From positions 1-59,829 of the forward strand of contig JAOXRU010000067.1 of the NCBI GenBank assembly GCA_025800395.1: DNA of 59,829 nucleotides, in the 5' to 3' direction. This DNA is from Flavobacteriaceae bacterium. GTDB taxonomy: Bacteria > Bacteroidota > Bacteroidia > Flavobacteriales > Flavobacteriaceae. The notes beneath the pieces are model-generated. The model worked only from the letters and a program-made list of their open reading frames with translations, had not been told where the DNA came from and did no database searches. Made by a program: the position numbers and the translations under genes. Every line of letters begins with the position of its first letter. The first letter of the stretch is position 1. Below are positions 43,430 through 52,350 of this stretch, piece by piece.

Positions 43430-43696
43430 TTATATTTCCACAATGGCTTGAATATGGTTTGGCATCATGGTATATACAATCAAATTTAATTCCTTTCGGA
43501 TAGGAAATGATTCATGCCATTCTTGATCAACGATTTTGCCAAAATCGGATTTAATCAATATATTATTTTTAATATGCCCTAAATTGCATACCCTGTTTTG
43601 GGTGACAATCGCGATAAAATATAAACCGTCATTGGAATAATCCCAGCCCTTCAATCGGTTGGATTCTATGCGGTATTTTTCTTTGAATTTTTTCAT
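43430..43696 (-). pseudogene. REP-associated tyrosine transposase, N-terminal fragment
   Basis: 88 residues with the start typical of RAYT (TnpA_REP) proteins in this phylum: YRIESNRLKGWDYSNDGLYFIAIVTQNR. It ends right after the HUH motif region MPNHIQAIVEI, where intact members have HIH. The second metal-binding His is a Gln here, a one-base change. The reading frame stops where the linker and C-terminal half should follow. That C-terminal half lies upstream instead (43739-44095). The fragment is therefore inactive. Confidence 0.75.
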
Positions 43697-43715
43697 TATT
43701 TTATGGGTGCACCTA

Positions 43716-43732
43716 CCTGTGGAGACGAATGG
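43716..43732 (+). repeat. Single degenerate REP copy
   Basis: CCTGTGGAGACGAATGG, matching 16 of 17 bases of the tandem REP unit at 43986-44057. It lies between the end of the transposase C-terminal fragment and the start of the N-terminal fragment, in the same orientation as the array. Confidence 0.8.
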
Positions 43733-43985
43733 CGGATTTTATTGATGAAAACTATCGTCTGACCAATTGGAAGGATTATCTATGATATATTGATAAATAT
43801 TTTGAAACGATGTGTCGTTTCGTATGATATGGTCGTGATAATTGGATTGAAAAAAAGGATTTTTCCGATTGTATTTTGGAAGAATTAATTGCTGGTGATC
43901 TATATAATCATCAATTTTGGTATTTACGGCCGATTTAAATCCAGCCATAAATGTGGATATGGATTTTGGGGTTTTTGAAAATTTA

Positions 43986-44057
43986 CCCTGTGGAGACGAA
44001 CGGCCCTGTGGAGACGAACGGCCCTGTGGAGACGAACGGCTCTGTGGAGACGAACGG
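43986..44057 (+). repeat. Four tandem 18-bp REP units
   Basis: CCCTGTGGAGACGAACGG at 43986-44003, 44004-44021 and 44022-44039, plus a fourth at 44040-44057 with one change (CTC for CCC). Because 18 is divisible by 3, the array keeps the minus-strand frame open into the RAYT C-terminal half. Confidence 0.95.
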
Positions 44058-44071
44058 CCGTTCGTCTCTAC
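44044..44071. repeat. REP palindrome
   Basis: GTGGAGACGAACGG at 44044-44057 is followed directly by CCGTTCGTCTCTAC at 44058-44071, its reverse complement with one mismatch that would still pair as G-U. This head-to-head pair is the usual REP/REPIN form associated with RAYT genes. The stop codon of the next leftward gene lies inside it. Confidence 0.9.
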
Positions 44072-44817
44072 ACAAACCGGATGCTCTTCACTGGGTCAAA
44101 GGCTAGCGGATTGTTTCGGGTTTCTGAGCGAAGCAGGTATTTGAGGTCGCTACAATAGGCCATCAACAGTTGCCCCTGTACAATCGATTGGTTTTCGATC
44201 TCTTTAAAATCCTTTTTAGAAATCACTACGGTGCGATTTTGTTTTTCTAGTCGATTATGGAAAGACTGCAATTTTTCTATTTGTATTTTTTTGTTCCCTG
44301 GTTTGTAAACAGGACCAAAACTAGCCAGTATCACCAAAATTCTTTTAAAATTGGCCAACTTATTGCCATAGCCCAGTGTTTTGTTCTTCACATAGCCATC
44401 ATCGGTATTGGAGGCCATGGCACCCAAAGTGGAAATATCATTTTTGGGAGTATGGTTTTTCTTTTTGGTTTTTGTCCCTCTTATTTTACGAATAATCTTA
44501 TAGACTTCCTTTTTTGAAATTTTGGAAATGGTACGTTTCCCTCTGAGGTAATTGCTAATATCTGTGAGCAAATACATCATATTTTCTTCATCCGAATAGG
44601 TAAAACCATCTTTGCGAAGGGCTACCGAATGCAGCTTGGAGGTGTTTAGTACACTTTGTTGCTCCAGCAATTGTTGGCAGAGAACATATTGTGCGCGCAT
44701 GTCTGCAATGGCCTCGGCTTCGTTTTTTTCAAATTGTTTTAGGGAGCTCACCGTAGTATCCATGATGCGCGCTTTTTCCAATCGTACTCCTAGGGTAACT
44801 GAAGTATTATTTTTCAT
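44068..44817 (-). CDS. Unrecognised 249-residue protein
   Basis: I do not recognise this protein. It has 249 residues, no signal peptide or membrane helix, and is rich in Lys and Asn. The N-terminal part is probably helical (DTTVSSLKQFEKNEAEAIADMRAQYVLCQQLLEQQ). A very basic stretch lies at about 103-123 (KISKKEVYKIIRKIRGTKTKKK), suggesting nucleic-acid contact. Its stop TAG (44068-44070) lies in the REP palindrome, so the original C-terminus may have been cut or replaced by the insertion. It is flanked by mobile DNA and a gene-free stretch. Confidence 0.6.
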   Translation of the reverse strand: MKNNTSVTLGVRLEKARIMDTTVSSLKQFEKNEAEAIADMRAQYVLCQQLLEQQSVLNTSKLHSVALRKDGFTYSDEENMMYLLTDISNYLRGKRTISKISKKEVYKIIRKIRGTKTKKKNHTPKNDISTLGAMASNTDDGYVKNKTLGYGNKLANFKRILVILASFGPVYKPGNKKIQIEKLQSFHNRLEKQNRTVVISKKDFKEIENQSIVQGQLLMAYCSDLKYLLRSETRNNPLAFDPVKSIRFV

Positions 44818-45562
44818 AAGACATTATTTTAAAATTAAAATTAACTGCCATCAAAGCAATAAGCTATATCCATAATAAAAAATTAAATGTTGTGAACATT
44901 AATATTATGTAGGTAAAAACTTACATATTTTCCAAAAGTATGCATTTTGTCCTGTAGAATTTTAAAAAATTCAAGGAAAACAATCGGCAATTCTATGTAG
45001 TGGAAAGCATGTTTGCAATTATTTTATCCGCCTATGTATTTGGTGGAGACTATAGTTGCAAGCATCCAGTTATACAAATGTCAAAGGTTTAGGGCATATT
45101 TGATGCGATATAGGACTAGGGTTGTAAGTTTGTGGCTACACATTTCAACCATATACCATAGTCATATCACAAGCCATTGCTGGGCAATATACAATTGCAA
45201 GCGCATTCTTCTATCCGACAAGCTAGGGCGTTTTAATACAGTAATCGGATAATAGAACCCGCATCAATGCCCAATATCTTGTCTTGTGAAATTCAAATCA
45301 CGACATTGGTTTAGATGGTTTAGCATCCTTTTTAGCCCTCATGACGAAGTTCTGATAGCATTCGGGTATAATGGGAATCCAAATCTTCTAATGGACCAGA
45401 CGATAAACTTGCCTATGCTGGCATCCCATTTTTTGTAGTGAGTGGTAGTTTAACGAGATTCCACGGGCAAGGCGAGGGGAGAAAAAAGCGTATCAATATT
45501 CGATTGGTACAAAACCCATATTAGTCCATACCGCAGCGGCCAGCAGTAGTTGGCTTTGTTTT
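44818..45562. other. Gene-free stretch of about 745 bases
   Basis: No convincing gene on either strand. The reading frames are short and have no family motif. CAAAAGTA at 44933-44940 would read TACTTTTG on the minus strand, a possible -7 box for the unrecognised gene, but no -33 partner is well placed. The right half (about 45240-45540) is less AT-rich and may be a decayed coding remnant. Confidence 0.5.
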
Positions 45563-46279
45563 TTACACGCTCAAATTTTTCAGTATAATGCCTTTAGCAT
45601 GGTTGATATATTTTCTACCTATAGGGATACGTTTGCTCCCAATTTCTACCGTATTGCCTTCTACCGAAGCGATTTTGTCTATAGCAACTGTGTAGCAGCG
45701 ATGCAAGCGCAAAAAATATTGGCTTGGCAATTCTTCTGTAATACCGGTCAAACTTTTGTGAACCAAAAAATCACCTGTAGTGGTAAACATTTTGATATAA
45801 TCTTTGAGGCTTTCTATATAGAGAATGTCTTCGAATCTAATTTTCACCAGTTTTTTTTCCACTTTTACAAAAAAGTAAGAATTCTTGTTTTCTACCTGCT
45901 CTTGGGTATGGCCTTGCTCTAGCTGCAGTCGTTGTATCAGTTTGTTGATGCTTTTTAGAAATCGATGGAAGGGAATGGGTTTTACCAGATAATCGAGTAC
46001 ATCCAGATCGTAGCTTTCCACAGCATATTCTCTATATGCAGTAGTGATAATAATATGGGGGTAGTTTTCCATGCTTCGCAAAAACTCTAGTCCGTTCATC
46101 TTAGACATATTGATATCCATAAAAATGACATCTACCTTCTTTTCTTCTAGCGTTTGTAAGGCATCTATCGGATTGGTAAAACTACCCAGGATTTCTATAT
46201 TTTGAAATTCCTCCAGATATTTTTCTATAATCTGTATGGCCAAAATTTCGTCGTCTATGATTACACAGTTAATATTCAT
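45563..46279 (-). CDS. LytTR-family response regulator
   Basis: 238 residues. The receiver domain has Asp9-Asp10 and phospho-acceptor Asp55 in VIFMDINMSKMNG, and DYLVKPIPFHRFLK. A C-terminal LytTR DNA-binding domain (about 135-235) has KVEKKLVKIRFEDILYIESLKDYIKMFT, FLRLHRCYTVAIDKI and IPIGRKY. It is coupled by a 4-base overlap to the LytS-type kinase upstream. The pair is divergent from the SusC gene at 47.5 kb and is the best candidate for its regulator. Confidence 0.92.
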   Translation of the reverse strand: MNINCVIIDDEILAIQIIEKYLEEFQNIEILGSFTNPIDALQTLEEKKVDVIFMDINMSKMNGLEFLRSMENYPHIIITTAYREYAVESYDLDVLDYLVKPIPFHRFLKSINKLIQRLQLEQGHTQEQVENKNSYFFVKVEKKLVKIRFEDILYIESLKDYIKMFTTTGDFLVHKSLTGITEELPSQYFLRLHRCYTVAIDKIASVEGNTVEIGSKRIPIGRKYINHAKGIILKNLSV

Positions 46280-47319
46280 GCTAGTGGTAGCTTTAGTGTT
46301 ACAATATACTCTCCTCTGTCTATAGTTGTTTTTAAAACAAAATTATTGGGGTACAACAAATTCAATCTTCGTTTTACATTTTCGATACCGATCCCATGCG
46401 ATATAGATACTTGGTGTTGATGGTCAAAATTGTTGCGTACTTCAAAACACAAGTTTTTTTCTGTTTTCTCAAAGCAAATAAATACCTTGGTAGCAGCCAT
46501 GTTTTTGGTACCATGTTTAAAGCAGTTTTCTATAAAAGGCAAAAACAATAATGGCGGCACCATGATGTCGTCTATATCCCCAGCAATTTCCAGATTGGAT
46601 AAGATACGATCGCCATACCGCAGTTTTTCCAGCTCTAAATAACTGTGAATATAATTAATTTCTTTGCGCAAAGCAATAGCTGGTTGGCGGGCATCGTACA
46701 GCACATACTGCATGATTTCCGACAATTTTAGTATCATTTCGGGTGCAGCATCCGATTTTTGTATACTCAATGCATAGAGATTGTTGAGCGTATTAAAAAA
46801 AAAGTGCGGCTGTATTTGCGATTTTAAAAAACGCAATTCGGTTTTTAGTTGTTCTTGTTGCAACTCATGATTGCGGCGCTTTTCTAGTATCCAATCAAAG
46901 GTGAGTTTGATGGTAGATACCAAGGCAATCACATAGATCTCGCCTATGCTCACTGCCACGATATGGTTGAAGGTAAATGCCTGTTGATGGCCTTCTGCCT
47001 CTGGCCAAATATTTTCGGTAACCAAGAGGTAGTTCAATCCAGTTCGAATGATATAATGGGCGAGTAGCGCCAGACTAAACCATACAAAAAAACGCCCATA
47101 GCGCTTCTTGAGCAGAAAACGAGGGTATAGAAAATAAATATTGAAGTACACAATGATAAGATGTAGTGGAAACTCCACCATATTGGACTTCAACGAATAC
47201 CAATAATCGTTGAAATAGCTCCCCCAGCGTACTACATTAAAAAGAAAATAGGCCATCCAAAACACCACATGGTATCTTCTTTTTATATGGGTATTGATAT
47301 TTTCAAATAGCGCAGCCAA
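46276..47319 (-). CDS. LytS-type sensor histidine kinase
   Basis: 347 residues. Four membrane helices lie in the first 150 residues, with no separate large periplasmic domain. The His_kinase domain carries the phosphorylated His in LKSQIQPHFFFNTLNNLYAL, followed by a HATPase with VPPLLFLPFIENCFKHG and HGIGIENVKRRLNLLY. This is the standard partner of LytTR regulators in Bacteroidota. The signal, probably sensed in or near the membrane, is unknown. The gene starts 205 bases from the divergent SusC gene. Confidence 0.9.
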   Translation of the reverse strand: MAALFENINTHIKRRYHVVFWMAYFLFNVVRWGSYFNDYWYSLKSNMVEFPLHLIIVYFNIYFLYPRFLLKKRYGRFFVWFSLALLAHYIIRTGLNYLLVTENIWPEAEGHQQAFTFNHIVAVSIGEIYVIALVSTIKLTFDWILEKRRNHELQQEQLKTELRFLKSQIQPHFFFNTLNNLYALSIQKSDAAPEMILKLSEIMQYVLYDARQPAIALRKEINYIHSYLELEKLRYGDRILSNLEIAGDIDDIMVPPLLFLPFIENCFKHGTKNMAATKVFICFEKTEKNLCFEVRNNFDHQHQVSISHGIGIENVKRRLNLLYPNNFVLKTTIDRGEYIVTLKLPLA

Positions 47320-47438
47320 ATACAGTTAATGATAAAATATATGTTCCCAATATATAAAAATATCCGATCTTTCGACGGTTTATTACCTTTCCTTTCTTTT
47401 TATAGGCATTTTGATGTTATTCGTTCCCGATTTGAAGT

Positions 47439-47471
47439 TGTTGGTATATAAAATTTCAAAAAATACATTTG
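47439..47471 (+). promoter_or_regulatory. Candidate promoter of the second SusC/SusD operon
   Basis: TACATTTG at 47464-47471 fits the -7 consensus TAnnTTTG, with TTG at 47439-47441 as -33 element, 22 bases apart. It would leave a leader of about 47 bases before the ATG at 47525. Confidence 0.5.
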
Positions 47472-47524
47472 CTATTATACATTGATAAACAATTCAAATT
47501 AACTAATTATATTCCTGAAGTAAT

Positions 47525-50500
47525 ATGAAAAGAATATTGATGCTAACGATGTTTGTCTGTAGTGTATTTTTCTCTCAGCTAGCTGCTGCACAAACACAAA
47601 CGATTTCAGGTACTGTAACTTCCACAGAGGATGGAAGTCCGCTTTTTGGAGTAAGTGTGGTGGTACAAGGTACGACCAAAGGCACCCAAACCGATTTTGA
47701 CGGCAAGTACAGTATCGATGTAGCCAATGGGGCTATATTGGAGTTTTCTTATTTGGGATTTGCAACCAAAACCATTGCGGTAGCTGGTGCAAATACCATA
47801 GATGTGCAATTGTCGCCTTCGGTAGAAAGCCTCAACGAAGTAGTAGTTACCGCACTAGGTATCCGCAAGGAGGCCAAAAAATTGGGGTATTCTATACAGA
47901 CCATAAAAGGCGAAGACATGAGCCAAGTGCGAAATACCGATATATCGAGTACCATATCGGGTAGGGTAACTGGGGTACAGATCAACCAAAATGGTAGTGG
48001 GGTAGGAGGCTCTTCCTCCATTACGATTCGCGGTATATCTTCTTTGGTAGCCGGACAAAACCAACCCCTCATCGTTGTAGACGGCGTGATACTAGACAAT
48101 GGCAGCCTAGGACAAGGTGGCTTCTCTGGTGGTATCGATTATGGAAATGCATTGGCCGACATCAATCCAGACGATGTCTCTAGTGTCAATATACTAAAAG
48201 GGGGTAATGCCACTGCATTATACGGATACCGTGGTGCCAATGGGGTAGTTGTGATTACCACCAAAAAAGGACAATCGGGAAAAATGACTATAGATGTTAG
48301 TAGTTCTGCTACTATAGATAATGTAACTATAGCGCCTAAGTTCCAAAACCAATACGGGCAAGGATATTATGATGCACCCACCTCTAGCTTGGTATACGAT
48401 ATTACCAGATCAGGTAGTTGGGGGCCAGCATTGGATGGTTCGCAGCGCCAGCGTTTTGATGGTGTGGGTACTGCTGCTTATGCCGCACAGAGTGGCGACT
48501 TCAAAGATTTTTATCGCACAGGTTCTACCCTTATCAATTCGATAGGTATTTCTGGTGGTGCCGACAAATACACCTATCGCTTGTCTTATACCAATTTGCT
48601 AAACAGCCCAGTATTGGACGGTAGCGAATACAAGCGCAATACGGTATCGCTCAATACCCAAGCCAATGTCACCGATCGTTTGCGACTAAACGCCAAAATT
48701 AGCTATGTGCAAAACGATGCCGACAATAGAGCAGATATTACCGACGGACAGGCCAATACGGTAAGAGCCCTCTTACTCAAACCTAGAAATATTTCGAATG
48801 CCGACCTTTCCAACTATAAGAAAGCAGATGGTACACCAAACAATATAGGTGGTGGTGCCTTTACGATGAATCCGTACTATGCCACCAATACCCACCTCAA
48901 TGAGGATGCCAAAAAGAGGTTTACCGGTTTGCTAAGTGCCAATTATAAGATTACAGACAATCTGGATGTAACTGCACGTTATTCGCAAGATCAGAGCAAT
49001 TACAATGCAAAGCTCTATAGACCTATTGGTGCATTTGATATCGCACCCACTGGTAGGATGACGGTGATAAACCAAGAGTCCGTGGTGTCCAATTACGACC
49101 TTATAATGGGCTATAAAAAAAGCCTGAGCGAAAAAATCCAACTCGATGCTACAGTAGGATATTCTGGAGTTAACAATAGCACCGAATCTACGCGCATACA
49201 AGCCAACGGCCATTTGGATCCCAATTTGTTTTCGATCAACAACTATGCGACCAAGTCCGCAAGCTCCCAGTTCTTCGAATCCAAATCCCAATCCCTATAC
49301 GGTGCGGTACAATTTGGAATAAACAACAATATATTTGTGGAAATTACCGGTAGAAACGATTGGAGTTCTACTTTGCCAAAACAAAACCAATCCTTCTTCT
49401 ATCCTTCTATAGGAACCAGCTTTTTGCTACACGATATATTCGACCTACAATCCGATGCCATCAATATGCTAAAGCTGCGTGCGAGTTGGGCAAAAACAGG
49501 TAATGCTACCCAGCCATACCAGACTATGGCAGTATATACCGTATCCTCCGAACCATACAACGATTTGTCTTTGTTCTTCCTAGGGGGAGCAGAAGATGGT
49601 GCCGCTGGTGGGGTAGTGATTCCCAATGCCGATTTGGTGGCCGAATTGTCTACCGAATATGAGATTGGTCTAGATGCCAAATTCTTCAACAACCGATTGG
49701 GCGTAGATTTTAGTTACTACAACAAAGAGACCTCCGATCAGATTTTACAGATTTCTCTACCACCATCTTTGGGTGCAGAAAGCAAGGTGATCAATGCCGG
49801 ACTAGTAAGCAACAAAGGATTTGAACTGGGATTGTCGGGTACGCCTTTCAAAACCAAGGATTGGAATTGGGATATATTTGTAAACTATACCAAAAACGAA
49901 AACCGTATAGAAGAATTGGTAGAAGGTTTGCCGTCGGTAATTTTGGCCCGCCAATTCAACGATGTGATCCAATTGGTAGCCACCGAAGGAGAGCTATACG
50001 GCGACTTGGTAGGAAGCAGTTTTGCACGCAACGAAGCCGGACAATTGCAGTATGACGAAGACGGATTGCCCATCGTAGGCGAAAATAAAGTGATCGGTAA
50101 TGTAACTCCCGACTTTCTGATGGGGATTAGCAATTCCATCACCTACAAAAACTTCAACCTTGGCTTTTTGATCGATATCAAATCTGGTGGCGATGTGTTC
50201 TCCTTTACCGATAGAGCATTGGCTACCCAAGGTACTGGCCAAAGCACCCTAGAAGGAAGAGCATACTATAGCGGAGGCAATGGAATACTGGTACCAAACG
50301 ATGTGGAAGTTACCGCACCTCTAAAGCCAGTCGTAGCAAGTAGAGGAGCCGATCCGGCAGTGTACAACGGTCGTTTGGGGCAAATCTCCGAAAATTGGGT
50401 CACCGACGGTAGTTTTGTAAAACTACGACAGTTGAGCCTGAGCTATAATTTGCCTGCCGTATGGTTGCAAAAATGGGGAATCCAAAAAGCAACTATTGGG

Positions 50501-50647
50501 TATATAGGACGCAACCTGGCCATCTTGCACAAAAACACCGAGAATTTCGATCCGGAAGTTGGATTTAATACCGCTATACAGGGTATCGAATTTTTCGATT
50601 TACCTGCAACCTCTAGTCATGGTTTAAAACTATCTGTATCCTTTTAA
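47525..50647 (+). CDS. SusC/RagA TonB-dependent outer-membrane transporter
   Basis: 1040 residues. The signal peptide ends near residue 23 (AAAQ). A carboxypeptidase-like domain follows (TISGTVTSTEDGSPLFGVSVVVQG), then the plug with LNEVVVTALGIRKEAKKLGYSIQ and the SusC signature PLIVVDGVILD and ALYGYRGANGVVVITTKKG. The barrel runs to the C-terminus (SSHGLKLSVSF). It pairs with the SusD protein 12 bases downstream. The neighbours (NagB-PIG-L, GH20) suggest import of N-acetylglucosamine-containing oligosaccharides. Its codons are visibly richer in C and G at third positions than those of the first SusC. Confidence 0.95.
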   Translation: MKRILMLTMFVCSVFFSQLAAAQTQTISGTVTSTEDGSPLFGVSVVVQGTTKGTQTDFDGKYSIDVANGAILEFSYLGFATKTIAVAGANTIDVQLSPSVESLNEVVVTALGIRKEAKKLGYSIQTIKGEDMSQVRNTDISSTISGRVTGVQINQNGSGVGGSSSITIRGISSLVAGQNQPLIVVDGVILDNGSLGQGGFSGGIDYGNALADINPDDVSSVNILKGGNATALYGYRGANGVVVITTKKGQSGKMTIDVSSSATIDNVTIAPKFQNQYGQGYYDAPTSSLVYDITRSGSWGPALDGSQRQRFDGVGTAAYAAQSGDFKDFYRTGSTLINSIGISGGADKYTYRLSYTNLLNSPVLDGSEYKRNTVSLNTQANVTDRLRLNAKISYVQNDADNRADITDGQANTVRALLLKPRNISNADLSNYKKADGTPNNIGGGAFTMNPYYATNTHLNEDAKKRFTGLLSANYKITDNLDVTARYSQDQSNYNAKLYRPIGAFDIAPTGRMTVINQESVVSNYDLIMGYKKSLSEKIQLDATVGYSGVNNSTESTRIQANGHLDPNLFSINNYATKSASSQFFESKSQSLYGAVQFGINNNIFVEITGRNDWSSTLPKQNQSFFYPSIGTSFLLHDIFDLQSDAINMLKLRASWAKTGNATQPYQTMAVYTVSSEPYNDLSLFFLGGAEDGAAGGVVIPNADLVAELSTEYEIGLDAKFFNNRLGVDFSYYNKETSDQILQISLPPSLGAESKVINAGLVSNKGFELGLSGTPFKTKDWNWDIFVNYTKNENRIEELVEGLPSVILARQFNDVIQLVATEGELYGDLVGSSFARNEAGQLQYDEDGLPIVGENKVIGNVTPDFLMGISNSITYKNFNLGFLIDIKSGGDVFSFTDRALATQGTGQSTLEGRAYYSGGNGILVPNDVEVTAPLKPVVASRGADPAVYNGRLGQISENWVTDGSFVKLRQLSLSYNLPAVWLQKWGIQKATIGYIGRNLAILHKNTENFDPEVGFNTAIQGIEFFDLPATSSHGLKLSVSF

Positions 50648-50659
50648 TTAAAATATATA

Positions 50660-52210
50660 ATGATGAATAATATAAAAACCATACTTACAAAGACAAATTT
50701 TATAGGCTGGTTTGCCAAAGGGATTGCTGTATGTACCTTGGTGATGGCAAGCGCCTGTACCGATGATTTTGAAGAGACCAATATCAATAAAAACAAACCC
50801 GCCGAAGCGCGTTTGCAAGGTATCATGGGAGGGGTGCAGTACTTTACCTTTGCCGAACCACGCTTTGTGACTTGGCGAGGAAATCTGATATACAGTTCCA
50901 ATTTTGCCAACCAATTTAGCATCAATGTAGCAGGAAGCTGGTGGGCAGGATCTGATGTGTACCAAAACAATGCGGGTTGGACCAATGCAGTATTTGATCA
51001 GTCATACAAAAAGAGTAGTCTCAATTTGAGAAACATGCTCCGCGAATACGAAAAGTTGGAAGATACCAACGGACAAGCAGTGACCAAGATCATCATGTCT
51101 TTTTTCTATCAAAAAATGACCGATATATTTGGAGATGTACCCTATAGCGAGCTTATAGGATCTTCCTTAGAAGTAGCCCCACCATCGTATGATCGCCAGC
51201 AGGCTATTTACAAAGGCATCCTAGACGACCTCAAAGCACAGATGCAAGCCATCGGCTCTTCTACCACTGCTATAGCAGGAGCAGAAGGAGACTTTGTGTA
51301 TGCAGGAGATCCTCAAAAGTGGAAAATATTTGCCAATACCCTACGACTGCGTATGGCTATACGTAGTAGAGATGCGTTTATCGCAGATGGAGAAAGCGAT
51401 TATATCCAAGGGGTGATAAACGATTGCTTGGCCAATCCCCTTATAGATGACACCAACCAAGCCAGCATGCTGCGCTCTAGAGGTGCTTTGGCTAGTGCCA
51501 ATCTCGATGGTGGATTTGAAGATGTATATTGGGGCTTTGGCGGCAGAGGTAGTAAATGGATTCTGAGCGAACGATATATCGCTCTGATGCGAGACAACAA
51601 CGATCCACGCTTAGGGGAGATTGCCACAGAAGCCGAAAATGGTGGTTATGCTGGTGGGGACATCAATGCACGGGTAGCGCCTGTGTGGGAAGATATGTCC
51701 AAACCAAGCGAAAAAATAATTGGTACGGCATTCGACAAGATCGAAAATCAAGTTCCGGTAATGGTGCTTACCGCTGCCGAATCCTATTTCTTGCAAGCAG
51801 AGGCCGCCTTGCTAGGCTTTGCCGGAGATGCCAATACCCTTTATCAGAGCGGGATACAGTCAAGTGCTGCCTTTTGGGGAGCAGATCTGGGAACCTTCTT
51901 GGCCGATGAAGCTATTGCAAGCCTCAGCGGAACTGCAGACCAACAACTCCAACAAGTATGGGACCAAAGATGGTTGGCTAGCCTTACCAATGGATATGAA
52001 AGTTGGGCCCTGGTAAGAAGAACCGATATCATAGATCCGATTACCGATGGAACCAACTACTGGAGAAGTGCACCCAACAATGGGGTAGTACCAAAAAGAT
52101 TGCCCTATTCTACCACCGAACAAACCCTAAACAAAGCCAACTACGATGCCGCTGTATCCAATATGGGAGGTGATGAAATGAATACGAATATTTGGTGGGA
52201 TCGCAACTAA
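50660..52210 (+). CDS. SusD/RagB-family lipoprotein (SusD-like subclass 2)
   Basis: 516 residues. A signal sequence of about 31 residues ends at the lipobox Cys in MASACTDDFEE. The fold is that of the SusD-like group often called SusD/RagB family 2: INKNKPAEARLQGIMGGV near the N-terminus, FGDVPYSELIGS, KWKIFANTLRLRMAIRSRD, and the C-terminal ESYFLQAEAALLGF and WDQRWLASLTNGYESWALVRRT. It is the ligand-binding partner of the adjacent SusC. It ends 34 bases before a terminator-like hairpin. Confidence 0.9.
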   Translation: MMNNIKTILTKTNFIGWFAKGIAVCTLVMASACTDDFEETNINKNKPAEARLQGIMGGVQYFTFAEPRFVTWRGNLIYSSNFANQFSINVAGSWWAGSDVYQNNAGWTNAVFDQSYKKSSLNLRNMLREYEKLEDTNGQAVTKIIMSFFYQKMTDIFGDVPYSELIGSSLEVAPPSYDRQQAIYKGILDDLKAQMQAIGSSTTAIAGAEGDFVYAGDPQKWKIFANTLRLRMAIRSRDAFIADGESDYIQGVINDCLANPLIDDTNQASMLRSRGALASANLDGGFEDVYWGFGGRGSKWILSERYIALMRDNNDPRLGEIATEAENGGYAGGDINARVAPVWEDMSKPSEKIIGTAFDKIENQVPVMVLTAAESYFLQAEAALLGFAGDANTLYQSGIQSSAAFWGADLGTFLADEAIASLSGTADQQLQQVWDQRWLASLTNGYESWALVRRTDIIDPITDGTNYWRSAPNNGVVPKRLPYSTTEQTLNKANYDAAVSNMGGDEMNTNIWWDRN

Positions 52211-52243
52211 TAATTTGATAATTTTATGTAAATTATCTTCATA

Positions 52244-52296
52244 AAAACAGTATACTGTCTGGATATGTCTTAGGGTGTTGAAGGACAGTCTGTTTT
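52244..52296 (+). terminator. Terminator-like hairpin after SusD
   Basis: AAAACAG (52244-52250) pairs with CTGTTTT (52290-52296), and inside it ACTGTC (52254-52259) pairs with GACAGT (52284-52289), with a 3-base bulge. It may end part of the SusC/SusD transcripts and lower expression of the downstream enzymes. Confidence 0.55.
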
Positions 52297-52350
52297 GCCA
52301 AAAGCGAGACTCAAAAAATGAAAATAAACAATAAATTATATATTCCCTAA

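Larger units (their letters stand above)
43739..44095 (-). pseudogene. RAYT linker and C-terminal fragment, no start codon
   Basis: An open frame of 118 codons from just after a TGA at 44096-44098 down to the TAA at 43739. It has no good start until Met at 43948. Its first part is the REP array, read as (RSSPQ-G/S) four times. Then comes KTPKSISTFMAGFKSAVNTKIDDYI and FQSNYHDHIIRND, the standard C-terminal part of RAYT transposases, to the end at DDSFHQ. Together with the fragment at 43430-43696 it makes one complete RAYT, but in swapped order. Confidence 0.72.

Noticed and set aside
43986..44071. Possible CRISPR array
   Set aside because: The units are 18 bp, directly adjacent with no spacers, and the last is inverted. 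No cas genes are near. It is a REP array.
43917..44144. Plus-strand frame with a repeated C-G-D-E-R-P peptide, which looks like a small repeat protein
   Set aside because: It is only the plus-strand reading of the 18-bp REP array. It has no family similarity beyond the repeat, and the minus-strand frame is the one that continues into a recognisable transposase domain.
45013..45252. 79-residue plus-strand frame in the gene-free stretch
   Set aside because: Odd composition, no motif, no visible ribosome-binding or promoter context, and isolated among decayed sequence.
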